54,523 nt of DNA. It comes from Planctomycetaceae bacterium (GTDB lineage: Bacteria > Planctomycetota > Planctomycetia > Pirellulales > Thermoguttaceae). Location of the stretch: the NCBI GenBank assembly GCA_004556055.1, contig SFIW01000035.1, positions 1 to 54,523 of the forward strand. The letters run 5' to 3'. The position numbers and the translations under genes are program-made. Under the pieces are notes generated by a model. That model did not search any database, was not told the origin of the DNA, and saw only the letters and a list, made by a program, of their open reading frames with translations. Positions 21,711 to 30,869 of the stretch are shown here, one piece after another (the first letter of the stretch is position 1; each line of letters starts with the position of its first letter).

Positions 21711-22691
21711 ATGACGAAAAAAGAGATTTTGCTTTCCTGTTTAACGGCTCAACCTGGCGAGTTTGTGTCAGGCGAAGAGATTTCGCGGCGACTCAACGTG
21801 ACGCGCACCGCTGTTTGGCAGTTGATTAACGACTTGCGCCAAGAGGGATACGACGTCGTAGGGAAGCCGAAGTATGGATATAAGATTTCGGAATCCTCCG
21901 ACGTCCTTTCGGCGCAGGGCCTTGAAAAGTTGATTCAGCCTTCCTCACCTCGGATCCGCGTCGAGGTGTGCGACGAAGTTGAGTCGACGAATCAGACCTT
22001 GCGCGAGAGGGCGGAACGGGGCGAAGAGGCGGGGCTCTTTTTCCTTGCGCGTTCTCAAACGAAGGGACGCGGAAGATTAGGGCGCTCCTTCTTTTCTCCG
22101 AAGGACGCGGGACTCTACATGAGCTTGTTGTTGCGTCCAGAGAAAGTCGACGCGGAGAAAGCGACGCGCTATACGACCCTCGCCGCCGTCGCTGTTTGCG
22201 ACGCGATTGAGGAAACGACCGATTTGCAGCCGGAAGTGAAGTGGGTCAACGACGTCCTCGTCAACGGCAGAAAAGTCTGCGGGGTCTTGACGGAAGCGTC
22301 GATCGGATTGGAGAACCGACTGGTCGAGTATTTGGTCGTGGGAGTGGGCGTAAATCTTTACGAGCCTCAAGAGGGCGTTCCCGAGGAGCTCGCGGATATA
22401 GTAGGTCACGTTTTTAGAGAACGGAAGGGTAACGGACGGAATCTCTTTGCCGCGAAGTTTATGAACGCGTTTATGAAGCGATTGAGTCAGGACGAAGAGA
22501 CGGTTTATCACGCGTATCGGAGTCGGTTGACGGCGATCGGCGAGATAGTCGAGGCGTCTTTCCCCAACGGCGCGACGGAACGCGCGCGGATAATCGACGT
22601 GGATCAAGAATATAGGTTAATCGTTGAGTATTTGGACGGGAGACGCGATCGACTTCTCTCGGGAGAAGTGAGCGCGAAGCCGTTGAAATGA
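21711..22691 (+). CDS. birA: Bifunctional biotin-protein ligase / biotin operon repressor
   Basis: 326 residues from the ATG at 21711 (AGGAG upstream); an in-frame reading that starts 159 bp earlier lacks support. It makes biotinyl-AMP and transfers biotin to acceptor proteins. The N-terminal winged helix (about 1-62; EEISRRLNVTRTAVWQLINDL) marks a class II ligase able to bind DNA. The catalytic domain has VESTNQTLRERAERG, the biotinyl-AMP loop SQTKGRGRLGRSF (near 112-124) and VKWVNDVLVNGRKVCGVL. The C-terminal SH3-like domain includes EYRLIVEYLDGRRDRLLSGEV. It leads birA-bioB-bioD-bioA, with 19 bp to bioB, implying autoregulated control of biotin synthesis. Confidence 0.95.
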   Translation: MTKKEILLSCLTAQPGEFVSGEEISRRLNVTRTAVWQLINDLRQEGYDVVGKPKYGYKISESSDVLSAQGLEKLIQPSSPRIRVEVCDEVESTNQTLRERAERGEEAGLFFLARSQTKGRGRLGRSFFSPKDAGLYMSLLLRPEKVDAEKATRYTTLAAVAVCDAIEETTDLQPEVKWVNDVLVNGRKVCGVLTEASIGLENRLVEYLVVGVGVNLYEPQEGVPEELADIVGHVFRERKGNGRNLFAAKFMNAFMKRLSQDEETVYHAYRSRLTAIGEIVEASFPNGATERARIIDVDQEYRLIVEYLDGRRDRLLSGEVSAKPLK

Positions 22692-22710
22692 ATCTGAACA
22701 AGGGATGAGA

Positions 22711-23691
22711 ATGAGTTTTGTAAGAGAACTTGGTCGGAAAGTGCGCGACGGCGCGGAAGCGACGCGCGAAGACGCGTTGCGTCTTTATTCGGAACCTCTC
22801 GACGAAGTTTGCGACGAGGCGGACGCGATACGTCGCGAACGATGCGGCGTCGCGTTTGACATGTGTGGGATCGTCAACGCGAAGTGCGGGCTGTGTTCTG
22901 AAAATTGTCGGTTTTGCGTCCAGTCGCGTCACAACCATACGAATATCGCGCCCTATCCAATGCGCACAGTCGCGGAGCTTGTCGAGGCGGGCGAGCGGGA
23001 CGCGGCGGACGGCGCGTTGCGTTTTTCCTTCGTAACGTCTGGGCGAAGACTTACTTCCTCCGATATCGACGTTCTATGCGCCGCGACGAGAGAGCTTAAA
23101 TCGAAAACGAATCTCGAGATATGCGTTTCGGTCGGTCTTCTTGACCGCGACGAATTCGCGCGACTTCACGACGCGGGGGTTCAGCGCGTCCATAATAATC
23201 TTGAGACGTCGCCGCGATATTTTCCTGCGATCTGTACGACGCACTCGATCGACGAGAAGATACGGGCCCTCAAGGACGCTCGCGACGTCGGGATGCGCCT
23301 GTGCAGCGGCGGCCTTTTCGGGATCGGCGAGACTCCGGGAGATCGGATCGACCTGGCGTTGACGCTCCGCGAACTGGGGGTCAAGAGCGTGCCGATCAAC
23401 ATCTACGACGCGTTTCCCGGCGTTCCAATGAGCGAAGCGGGGTTGGCGCCGTTGACGACGGCGGACGCGCGTCGAATCGTCGCCGTCTTTCGCTTTCTTC
23501 TTCCGGACGCGTTTTTGCGACTCGCAGGGGGACGTCGACTTCTGGAGAATCTCGGACGCGACTGTTTCCACTCGGGAGCGAACGCCACGATCTCGGGGAG
23601 TTACCTTACGACGGCGGGAGCGAATATGGCTTCGGACGCGGCGGCTATTCGCGCTCTCGGCTATGAGATCAAGAACCTCGACAACTTCTGA
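22711..23691 (+). CDS. bioB: Biotin synthase
   Basis: 326 residues. BioB is a radical SAM enzyme that inserts sulfur into dethiobiotin. The SAM-cluster motif CSENCRFC (CxxxCxxC) lies near residue 65, followed by QSRHN, where other BioB proteins have PQS. Later blocks include CVSVGLLDRDEFARL, GVQRVHNNLETS and GLFGIGETPGDRIDLALTL. ATG 22711 is preferred over ATG 22705 because AGGG lies at a workable distance only from the former. Neighbours birA and bioD fix the assignment against related HydE- or PylB-like proteins. Confidence 0.92.
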   Translation: MSFVRELGRKVRDGAEATREDALRLYSEPLDEVCDEADAIRRERCGVAFDMCGIVNAKCGLCSENCRFCVQSRHNHTNIAPYPMRTVAELVEAGERDAADGALRFSFVTSGRRLTSSDIDVLCAATRELKSKTNLEICVSVGLLDRDEFARLHDAGVQRVHNNLETSPRYFPAICTTHSIDEKIRALKDARDVGMRLCSGGLFGIGETPGDRIDLALTLRELGVKSVPINIYDAFPGVPMSEAGLAPLTTADARRIVAVFRFLLPDAFLRLAGGRRLLENLGRDCFHSGANATISGSYLTTAGANMASDAAAIRALGYEIKNLDNF

Positions 23692-23723
23692 CGAGATCGC
23701 TTAACTTTCGAAGGAATAGGACG

Positions 23724-24410
23724 ATGAGTCGAAAACTTTTTGTGACGGGAACGGGCACGGACATAGGAAAGACGTATATTGCGGGCTTGATTTTGAAGCG
23801 ACTTCTGGAATCGGGCGCGTCGTGCGGATATTACAAATTGGCGATGAGCGGGAACGATCGCGACGCGAAGGGCGCGTTGATCCCCGGAGACGCGTTGAAA
23901 GTCTTGACGATGGCCCGTTCGTCGCAAAATCTCGACTCCGCGTGTCGCTTTGTCTATGAGAACGCCTATTCCCCGCATTTGGCGGCGCGCGTCGAAGGGC
24001 GCCTTTTCGATCTTAACGCGGCGCTCGAAGGATTGAGCGCCGTCGAGAAGGAATTCGATTATCTCATTATCGAAGGCGCGGGAGGGATTATCTGTCCCCT
24101 CTATTCCGAAGGGGGAAGGCGCTTGCTTCAGGTCGACGTCGTTCAGGAGCTGAAATTGCCCTCCCTCCTTGTCGCGGATTCCGGTCTCGGAACGATCAAC
24201 GGCGTTACTCTGACTGCGGAAGCGTTGAGGGCCCGAAGGCTCGCCCTTAAAGGAATTGTCCTAAATCGCTGGCAAGGCGGTCTCCTTCAAGAGGACAACG
24301 CCGCCGAATGTGAAGCGCTCGCCGAAGCGCCGATCGTCGCTCGCGTCCCAGAGGGCGCCGATCAAATCGACGCCGATCCCGAGACGTTGCTGAGTTTCTT
24401 TGAAGAATAA
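23724..24410 (+). CDS. bioD: ATP-dependent dethiobiotin synthetase
   Basis: 228 residues, the normal size. It closes the ureido ring of dethiobiotin from diaminopelargonic acid using CO2 and ATP. The P-loop variant GTGTDIGKTY (about 9-18) and YYKLAMSGND (near 38) are present, with the EGAGGIICPL motif near residue 117. It lies 32 bp after bioB and 85 bp before bioA, with a hairpin in the second gap. Confidence 0.94.
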   Translation: MSRKLFVTGTGTDIGKTYIAGLILKRLLESGASCGYYKLAMSGNDRDAKGALIPGDALKVLTMARSSQNLDSACRFVYENAYSPHLAARVEGRLFDLNAALEGLSAVEKEFDYLIIEGAGGIICPLYSEGGRRLLQVDVVQELKLPSLLVADSGLGTINGVTLTAEALRARRLALKGIVLNRWQGGLLQEDNAAECEALAEAPIVARVPEGADQIDADPETLLSFFEE

Positions 24411-24419
24411 GACTTATCT

Positions 24420-24449
24420 CTCGAAGTTACTTCGAGTTATTTCTTTTTT
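24420..24449 (+). terminator. Terminator-like hairpin between bioD and bioA
   Basis: CTCGAAG (24420-24426) pairs with CTTCGAG (24430-24436) around a TTA loop, followed by TTATTTCTTTTTT. It could end or attenuate the birA-bioB-bioD transcript, leaving bioA lower or under its own start. Confidence 0.6.
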
Positions 24450-24495
24450 GTGTTGAAACAATTCTATTTTTTCGATCTCCCAAGGAGAATTTGTC

Positions 24496-25701
24496 ATGAT
24501 TTGGCGACCCTACGCCCAAATGAAAACGATGGCGCCCCCGTACATGATTACCGGCGGTCACGGCGTCTATCTAGAGACCCCTGAAAAGGATTTGATCGAC
24601 TCGATTTCCTCATGGTGGTGCGTGATTCACGGATATCAGCATCCTGAGATGGTGGAAGCGATCCGCTCGCAGGCGGAGAAGTTGACGCACGCGATTCTTG
24701 CTGGAACGTCGAACGAGCCTGCGGTGAAATTGTCGGAAAAGCTCACGGAATGGCTTCCCGGCGGTTTGAAGTATCATTTCTACTCCGATTCGGGGAGCAC
24801 GGGCGTGGAAGTGGCGTTGAAAATGGCGTTGCAGTATAGCGTGAACCGGGGCGAACGGGATCGACGGATGATGCTTTCGTTGAAGGACGCGTACCATGGC
24901 GACACTTTTGGCGCGATGGAAGTCGGGGGGAGCCCCGATTATCGTCGGTTGTTGAATCATCGTTCGATGCGCTTGAACGTGGAGCATATTCCGACGACGA
25001 TTCCGGCGCTGGAAGAGGCGTTCTATCGCCTTCACGGTCAGTTGAATTCCTTTATTGTCGAACCGCTTTTGCAGGGCGCAGGGGGACTGAAGTTTTACGA
25101 TATCGAGTTCTTGCGTCGAGCGCGGCAACTTTGCGACGAATTCGGCGTCTTGCTGATCTTCGACGAAGTCGCGACGGGTATGGGACGAACGGGTTATCGT
25201 TACGTTTCGGACGAAGTTGCGCCGGATATTCTCGTATTGGGCAAGGCGCTCACGGGGGGCTGTATCGGTCACTCGGTGACGGCGGCGAATGAAAAGGTCT
25301 TTATGGCGTTTTACGGAGACGATCCTGAACTTGCTTTCATGCACGGTCCAACTTTCGGCGGTAATCCGATGGCGTGCGCTGCGGCGTTGAAGTCGATCGA
25401 ACTTTTCGAACGCGACGACTATATGAGCAAGATTCGAAAGATTGAGGAGATCGAGCGACGCGAACTCAAGGGTTTCGCCGCTCCGAAAGTTCGCGACGTT
25501 CGCGTTCTAGGACCGACGGCGGTGATCGAATTTGAAGATCGCAAGGACGTGTTGGGATATCGTCAGTTTGCGTACGATCACGGCGTCCACACGCGCCCCT
25601 TGGGGAACTGCATTTACACGATGCCCCCGTATATTATTTCGGAGTCGGAGTTGACGCATGTTCTCGATACGATGAAGGAATACGCCGAGACGGTTCGCTG
25701 A
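24496..25701 (+). CDS. bioA: Adenosylmethionine-8-amino-7-oxononanoate aminotransferase
   Basis: 401 residues. It is a class III PLP aminotransferase that makes 7,8-diaminopelargonate with SAM as amino donor. Signatures are MIWRPYAQMK at the N-terminus (substrate-binding W and Y), SSWWCVIHGYQHPEM, YSDSGSTGVEVALKMA (PLP phosphate site), LIFDEVATGMGRTGY, and the Schiff-base lysine in LVLGKALTGGCIGH. ATG start with AAGGAG upstream. No bioF lies in the window, so pelargonic acid synthesis must be encoded elsewhere. Confidence 0.95.
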   Translation: MIWRPYAQMKTMAPPYMITGGHGVYLETPEKDLIDSISSWWCVIHGYQHPEMVEAIRSQAEKLTHAILAGTSNEPAVKLSEKLTEWLPGGLKYHFYSDSGSTGVEVALKMALQYSVNRGERDRRMMLSLKDAYHGDTFGAMEVGGSPDYRRLLNHRSMRLNVEHIPTTIPALEEAFYRLHGQLNSFIVEPLLQGAGGLKFYDIEFLRRARQLCDEFGVLLIFDEVATGMGRTGYRYVSDEVAPDILVLGKALTGGCIGHSVTAANEKVFMAFYGDDPELAFMHGPTFGGNPMACAAALKSIELFERDDYMSKIRKIEEIERRELKGFAAPKVRDVRVLGPTAVIEFEDRKDVLGYRQFAYDHGVHTRPLGNCIYTMPPYIISESELTHVLDTMKEYAETVR

Positions 25702-25726
25702 TAGGTCGGAACGAGCTTAGCGTAGA

Positions 25727-25768
25727 AGAGACTCGACGCGTTGAAAGACGCTTCGAGTCTCTTTTTTT
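25727..25768 (+). terminator. Intrinsic terminator after bioA
   Basis: AGAGACTCGA (25727-25736) pairs perfectly with TCGAGTCTCT (25753-25762), followed by a seven-base T-run. Confidence 0.92.
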
Positions 25769-25813
25769 CGCGCGCGTTTGGATCGACTTTTGGCGTTCTG
25801 AGGCGAGAGGGGA

Positions 25814-25844
25814 TAAAAAAACGGTCCGTCGATACGACAGACCG
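25814..25844 (-). terminator. Intrinsic terminator after the MMPL transporter gene
   Basis: On the minus strand CGGTCTGTCG and the matching ACGGACCG arm form a stem that is followed by a seven-base T-run (plus-strand A-run just left of 25822). It ends the operon that includes the transporter at 25874-29137. Confidence 0.82.
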
Positions 25845-25873
25845 CTTCAAAGATTCTTTTTAAGGCGAGAGAC

Positions 25874-28800
25874 TCAGGCGGATTTCTTGATTCCGATATG
25901 TCTCTTTGCGAAGTATTTACCCAGGGGCGTGCAGGTGAGCAGCGCGGGTAGGAAGACGAGGTCTCCGAACTCTGCGGTCGCGAGGATCGCAAGCATCATG
26001 ACGCCGAAGCGCTGAGTGGGGACAAAGGTGCTGAAGGCGAAGGAGAAGAGGCCGAGTCCGGCGATGAGGGTCGACTGCGTCATTGCAGCGGCGCATCGAC
26101 GATACGCGTTGAGGGCGGCTTCTTTCGGCGTTTGTCCCTTCGAAATACCGTCGGAGAACCACGTGAGGTAATGCATGGTGTCGTCGACGGCGACTCCGAG
26201 CGCGACGGAGGCGGTCATCATCGTGCCGACGTCGACAAGGATCCCCGCCCAACTCATGAATCCGAAGACAACGACGACCGGGAAGAGGTTCGGGAGCATC
26301 GCGACGAGGCTCGCGGGGACGCTTCTCAGGAGGAAGACGAAGACGAAGAGGATGAGGACGAACGCCATAATGAGGCTCGACGTCAAGCCGTTGATGAGTT
26401 CATGCTGCGTCTGATAGACGAGGGGAACCATTCCGGTGTACTTCGCGGAGAGGCCGGCGGGGTAGATCCAGTCGTCGTTGTGCGCATCGCCCATAGAGGT
26501 TTGGAGCGCGGCTTGATCTTCTGGGGAGAGTTCGTTGAGCACGAATTCGTGCATGAGCGTCTTCTCGTCCTTATCTTTTTTCGACGGCTTGGCGTCCGCT
26601 TTCGGGAGGCGTTCGTCGACGTATTTGCGCGCTTCGTCGAGCTTCTCTTCGTAATGCCCTTCTCCGGAGAACGTCGTAGTAAGTTTGATGGATTCCTCCG
26701 CGAGGAGGGGTTCGACGACGTTTTTGATTTGATCGATGAAGACGGAGTAGTCGACGTCGCGCTTCAGCGACCAGACGCGCACGCTAATGCGCCATAGTTC
26801 GACGCCGCGTTCGTTGAGCCAACGCGTAGCGGCTTGGTTGAGGAGTCGATTTTCGTCGATCGACAATTTTCGGAAGCTATGATCTCCGCTCGTTGACGCG
26901 AGAATCGTTCGTAGATCCGTCGCCTGCTGTTCTTCGAGGTACGTCTTTTGCGCTTCGACGAGCTGCGCCTGTTTCGCGTAGGTCGCGGCTTCTTTTTCCA
27001 GGTTTTCGAGCGCCTGGTACTGCGCGTAATAGGGCGCGATATTTTCGTCCAGGTCGTTTGGATCCGCCTTTTGGAAGAGCTCGTACGTCAGGGGAGCGCC
27101 GGAAGAATCGGCGACGCCTTCGAGCGCGGCGCGGAATTCTTCGAGCGCCTTTTCGGCCTCCGCGGTTTTCGCAAGGGATTCCGCAACGAGGTAGTCGCTG
27201 AATTCCGCAAGGGTGGGATTACCCTCGATCGTCAGGTAATCTCGCAGCGCATCGCGGTTTTCGTTGACCGTTTTTCCCACGACCGCCGAGACGGTGCGGT
27301 ACGCCGCGCCCCCTTTGGTCGCCATATCGGAGACGTCGGGGGTGAAGAGACCGACGGAGAGGGAGCCGCCGACGTCCTCGGAGAGCTCTTCCTGGATGCG
27401 CGCGCTGACGCGCTGGATCAGTTCGAGACGTTCCGCCGTCCGATATGAATTCGGGTACAGTTTCTTATTGTCGAAGCATATGACGACTTCCATCGGCACG
27501 AGGGGGCCGAGTTTTTCTTCAAGCCATCCGTAATGCTTTACGATTTCCGCGTCGTCGGAGAAGAAGTTCATCATCTTGACCGACGTTTTGAGATGGTAGA
27601 GGTGGTATCCGAAGAAGCCCATGCACGCCAAACAGAGGATCACGACAATCCGGTGGCGGCGAATGATGAACGCTCCCAGGACGTTCCAGAGGCGCTGGAT
27701 GCGCGTCGGGTTCAGGTCGAGTCCCTTGCCGCCATGTTCTTCCGCATACTTCTTCGACGGATAGAAGTAAAGGAGCGTAGGAAGGTACAGGAAGAGGAGG
27801 AGGAGGGTGAAGAGGACTCCGACTGCGGAGTAGAATCCGAATTTCGTAATCGGCACGAGTCGTCCGGCGAAGAGGGAGCCGAGCCCGATCGCGGTGGTAA
27901 GCTGCGCGAAGAAGCACGGGGTGAAGGCGTGTCGCACGGCGCGTTCGGTGGCGCCGGATAGTCCTCCTTCGCGGATCGCGTCGTGATAGTAGTTAATGAG
28001 GTGAATCGCGCCGGACATTCCAAGAACGTAGACGAGCGCGGGCATGCTCAGGAGGATCGTGTCGCACGTGCTTCCGGTGAGGGAGACGAACGCGAGCGCG
28101 GCGCCTGCGGAGAGACATGCGATCCAGAAGACGAACATCGTCAAGCGGATGCTGCGCAGACAGCAGTAGGCGATCGCGAGTCCGATGACGGCGCAGAGCC
28201 CGGCGAGGCGATAGAGGGTGCGTTCCCCTTCGTCGTTGAGAGCGACGTTGTCGACGGGAGGTCCGCCGAGAATCACGCCGTCCATGCGCACTTTGCGACC
28301 GTTCGCGATTTCGTCGACCATTCCCTTAAAGTTTTTCGCCATCTGCGACGCAAGGGAGCCCGTCTTGATTTCGATCGTGTTGGGGAGCCCACATTCGGTG
28401 GAGATTTCGCGAATCTTCGTAAGAATCGGCTTAAGAGACTTGCTGGAACGATCGGGACCGCGCAGGGTGACGATCAGCACCGTGCTCTTTCCGTCGGGGC
28501 CGATGAGCGTTCCCTTGAGGCGTTCGCGGATTTTGCGATCCTGCTCGGTCAGGCCGTCGGCTCCCGTTTCGGAGACTTCCGTCGAGGAGGACGTCGGGCG
28601 ACGCTCGGCGCGTTCATACGCTTGGCGCAGGATTCGTTCGAGGCGCGGCCCCGTCATGACGGACTTGAAGTAGCTCGGTTCGTTACTCGTCGACGCTCTA
28701 GCGATTTCCGCGCCGGACGCGTCAAGGAGTGCCTGCGTCGACATATTCGGAACGCCCCCCGCAAGTTCGCGGATCTCTTCTTTCGACTCTTCCGGCTCCG

Positions 28801-29137
28801 CAGAGAGCTTGAGTTCCGCCTTGAAGGTTTCGCCGGGCGCGACGAGGGAGAAGTTGTCGATCGTCTGTTCCGGGACGAGTTTCTGCGCGAAGAGTTCTAC
28901 GCGGTCGTCGTCGACCGTGCAGCCTTCCCAACTTACGACGACGTAGCTTTCGAAGGGGAACTGTTGCAAATACCATTTATAGTCCCGCGTCTCTTGGAAC
29001 TCGGCGGGAAGCCAGTCTTCGACGGAGTTTGAGTTGCTCAGCAGCGTCTGTTTCGTTCCCATCCACACGAAGGAGAGGAGAAAGAAGACGATAAAGAGGA
29101 TTTTGAACCCGTAGTCCTTAAAGAAGTCTTTTCTCAT
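25874..29137 (-). CDS. MMPL/RND-superfamily exporter
   Basis: 1087 residues with the two-fold repeat of RND proteins: one N-terminal span (about 11-28), a large extracytoplasmic loop to about residue 305, five spans (about 310-470), a seventh span near 495-515, a second large loop, and five C-terminal spans (about 915-1070). The loops contain helical, Glu/Ala-rich stretches. PALVYVLGMSGAIHLINYYHDA and ASVALGVAVDDTMHYL are the paired GxxxD-type membrane motifs typical of MMPL and SSD proteins; the second keeps VDDTMHYL, with the acidic pair expected in the proton relay. It is probably a proton-driven exporter of lipids or other hydrophobic compounds; substrate unknown. A lipoprotein gene lies 79 bp upstream on the same strand. 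Confidence 0.85.
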   Translation of the reverse strand: MRKDFFKDYGFKILFIVFFLLSFVWMGTKQTLLSNSNSVEDWLPAEFQETRDYKWYLQQFPFESYVVVSWEGCTVDDDRVELFAQKLVPEQTIDNFSLVAPGETFKAELKLSAEPEESKEEIRELAGGVPNMSTQALLDASGAEIARASTSNEPSYFKSVMTGPRLERILRQAYERAERRPTSSSTEVSETGADGLTEQDRKIRERLKGTLIGPDGKSTVLIVTLRGPDRSSKSLKPILTKIREISTECGLPNTIEIKTGSLASQMAKNFKGMVDEIANGRKVRMDGVILGGPPVDNVALNDEGERTLYRLAGLCAVIGLAIAYCCLRSIRLTMFVFWIACLSAGAALAFVSLTGSTCDTILLSMPALVYVLGMSGAIHLINYYHDAIREGGLSGATERAVRHAFTPCFFAQLTTAIGLGSLFAGRLVPITKFGFYSAVGVLFTLLLLFLYLPTLLYFYPSKKYAEEHGGKGLDLNPTRIQRLWNVLGAFIIRRHRIVVILCLACMGFFGYHLYHLKTSVKMMNFFSDDAEIVKHYGWLEEKLGPLVPMEVVICFDNKKLYPNSYRTAERLELIQRVSARIQEELSEDVGGSLSVGLFTPDVSDMATKGGAAYRTVSAVVGKTVNENRDALRDYLTIEGNPTLAEFSDYLVAESLAKTAEAEKALEEFRAALEGVADSSGAPLTYELFQKADPNDLDENIAPYYAQYQALENLEKEAATYAKQAQLVEAQKTYLEEQQATDLRTILASTSGDHSFRKLSIDENRLLNQAATRWLNERGVELWRISVRVWSLKRDVDYSVFIDQIKNVVEPLLAEESIKLTTTFSGEGHYEEKLDEARKYVDERLPKADAKPSKKDKDEKTLMHEFVLNELSPEDQAALQTSMGDAHNDDWIYPAGLSAKYTGMVPLVYQTQHELINGLTSSLIMAFVLILFVFVFLLRSVPASLVAMLPNLFPVVVVFGFMSWAGILVDVGTMMTASVALGVAVDDTMHYLTWFSDGISKGQTPKEAALNAYRRCAAAMTQSTLIAGLGLFSFAFSTFVPTQRFGVMMLAILATAEFGDLVFLPALLTCTPLGKYFAKRHIGIKKSA

Positions 29138-29216
29138 TCAGATAGAATCCTTGGAAATTCAAAGCGAGCGCGGCGCGCCCGATAGACTGCGCCGGTAGGA
29201 TTGTTTGGCGGCGTAA

Positions 29217-30041
29217 TTAGGGGAGCGGAGCCCATTCGTCTTCGACTGGCTCTTGCGCGTTTTCTTCGTCGAGGGGGGAGGCGTCGTCGGAATTCGGAAC
29301 GAGGTATTCCTCCGCCTCTTCTTCGTCTTGGGAGACGTCCTGAACTTCGACGGAGTCGAGTTCGGCGGCGCGGTCAAAAGCTTCTTCGTATGTTGGGACG
29401 CGGATTGCGCGAGGGGATTCTTCGCGAGGGGTGAAGACGGGCGCTTTGTAGGCGCGTACGCGCTCGGGAGCGGTTTGCGCAAGGGGCGCGACGCGTTCTT
29501 CGAGTCTTGCGGGACGCGCGACTGGCTGCGGCGCGACGAGTGGAGTCGGCGCTTTTTCGAGGTTCGCGTCTTCGCGCTTATAGTTTTGCGGCACGATCGC
29601 GGAGGTCTGGCGAATCGCCCCCGCGCGAGGAGCGACGAGATTGGCGAGCCGCGCGTTTTGGGCGGCGACGTCGGCGCGGGAGGCGAGTTTCTGCGCACGG
29701 TCGGCGTTAGGCGCAGTTGAATTTTGCGCCATGGCTTTTTGGAGCGCGAGGGAGCTCGGCGCGTTAGGCGTCGTCGACCCGACGTTCAAGCCGGGATAAT
29801 TCTGGAAGAGCGGATTTCCGTTTGGCGTCGTCGGCTGATTTTCGACGAGCGCGTCGCGCAACTGAAACTGCACTCGATAGATTTCGTCTTCGAGCTGGCG
29901 CCGTTCGCCGATGAGGATCGATTCGTTGATCGCGTATTGTTTTCGAGAAACGCATCCCACGAGGGAAGCGGCGCTTACGATAAGAAGCGCGACGACGGCG
30001 AGGCGTCGGGCTCGGTCTAACGTCGAGTGATGATTCTTCAT
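29217..30041 (-). CDS. Lipoprotein of unknown function
   Basis: 274 residues from the ATG at 30041; a TTG nine bases earlier is possible. A signal peptide with a canonical lipobox LVGC (27-30) is clear. Residues 31-65 are predicted helical (ESILIGERRQLEDEIYRVQF), like a coiled-coil stem. The remainder is Pro/Ala/Gln/Arg-rich and low-complexity, ending in an acidic segment rich in Asp and Glu. No catalytic domain is visible. The position 79 bp upstream of the MMPL exporter gene suggests an envelope-anchored partner or a spacer protein, but this is inference. Confidence 0.7.
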   Translation of the reverse strand: MKNHHSTLDRARRLAVVALLIVSAASLVGCVSRKQYAINESILIGERRQLEDEIYRVQFQLRDALVENQPTTPNGNPLFQNYPGLNVGSTTPNAPSSLALQKAMAQNSTAPNADRAQKLASRADVAAQNARLANLVAPRAGAIRQTSAIVPQNYKREDANLEKAPTPLVAPQPVARPARLEERVAPLAQTAPERVRAYKAPVFTPREESPRAIRVPTYEEAFDRAAELDSVEVQDVSQDEEEAEEYLVPNSDDASPLDEENAQEPVEDEWAPLP

Positions 30042-30143
30042 TGCCTGCAATCCTATATTTAGTATGACGCGCGCGTCCGTTCGCGCGTTTTGACCGATTC
30101 TAATGAATTTTTAGGCGCGCGCCAATAGCTTTTGAGCCCATAA

Positions 30144-30183
30144 AAAAGCGACTCGCGAAGTTGAAAACGCGGGTCGTTTAGGA
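30144..30183 (-). terminator. Intrinsic terminator after the clpP pair
   Basis: On the minus strand an AACGACCCGCG arm pairs with CGCGAGTCGC (one mismatch) and is followed by TTTTTT. It ends the clpP-clpP transcript just after 30209. Confidence 0.75.
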
Positions 30184-30208
30184 AAGTTGGCGAAGATTGC
30201 GTCTAGCG

Positions 30209-30814
30209 TCACGCGGAGGTTTTCCCGTTCGTCGCGAGGGTTTCGACGACATGGTCGACGAGTCCGTAATCGCGCGCTTCTTCCGCGGACATGAAATTGT
30301 CGCGGTCGGTGTCGCGTCGGATCTCTTCGAGGGTGCGCCCGGAGTGCTTGAGAAGGATCTGGTTGATCTTCTCTTTAATGAATCGGAACTCTTTGGCGTG
30401 GATCATGATTTCTTCGGCGGTTCCTTCCATCCCAGCGAGGGGCTGGTGAATCATGACGCGCGAGTTGGGGAGGGCGTAGCGTTTACCCGGAGCGCCGGCG
30501 GTGAGAAGAACCGCGCCCATCGACGCGCACTGACCGATGCAATAGGTTGCGACGTCGCAACTGATATACTGCATCGTATCGTAGATGGCGAGCCCCGCGG
30601 TCACGCTGCCGCCGGGCGAGTTGATGTACAGGTGCACGTCCGCGGTGGGATCGACGGACTGCAAGTAGAGAAGTTGCGCGACGACCGCGTTGGCGCTTTC
30701 GTCCGTAACTTGCGTTCCGAGGAAGACGACGCGATCTTGCAGAAGACGGCTATAGATGTCCATCGCGCGTTCTTCGCGACCGTTTTTATCGATGACTATC
30801 GGAATGAGGGACAC
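30209..30814 (-). CDS. clpP: ATP-dependent Clp protease proteolytic subunit (copy 2)
   Basis: 201 residues, GTG start with AAGGAA upstream. It is the serine protease core that degrades substrates fed by ClpX or ClpA/C. The catalytic Ser lies in GQCASMGA, His in VMIHQP and Asp in RDTDRDNFM, so all three triad residues are present. The hydrophobic strand YINSPGGSVTAGLAIYD is conserved. It is the second of two adjacent clpP genes (55 bp after the first). No clpX is adjacent. The two products are clearly paralogous and may form a mixed tetradecamer, as known for other two-clpP bacteria. Confidence 0.95.
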   Translation of the reverse strand: MSLIPIVIDKNGREERAMDIYSRLLQDRVVFLGTQVTDESANAVVAQLLYLQSVDPTADVHLYINSPGGSVTAGLAIYDTMQYISCDVATYCIGQCASMGAVLLTAGAPGKRYALPNSRVMIHQPLAGMEGTAEEIMIHAKEFRFIKEKINQILLKHSGRTLEEIRRDTDRDNFMSAEEARDYGLVDHVVETLATNGKTSA

Positions 30815-30869
30815 TGGAGTTTCCTTCTGATATAAGTAAGCGAAAAGGGACGAAACACGACGACGCGCG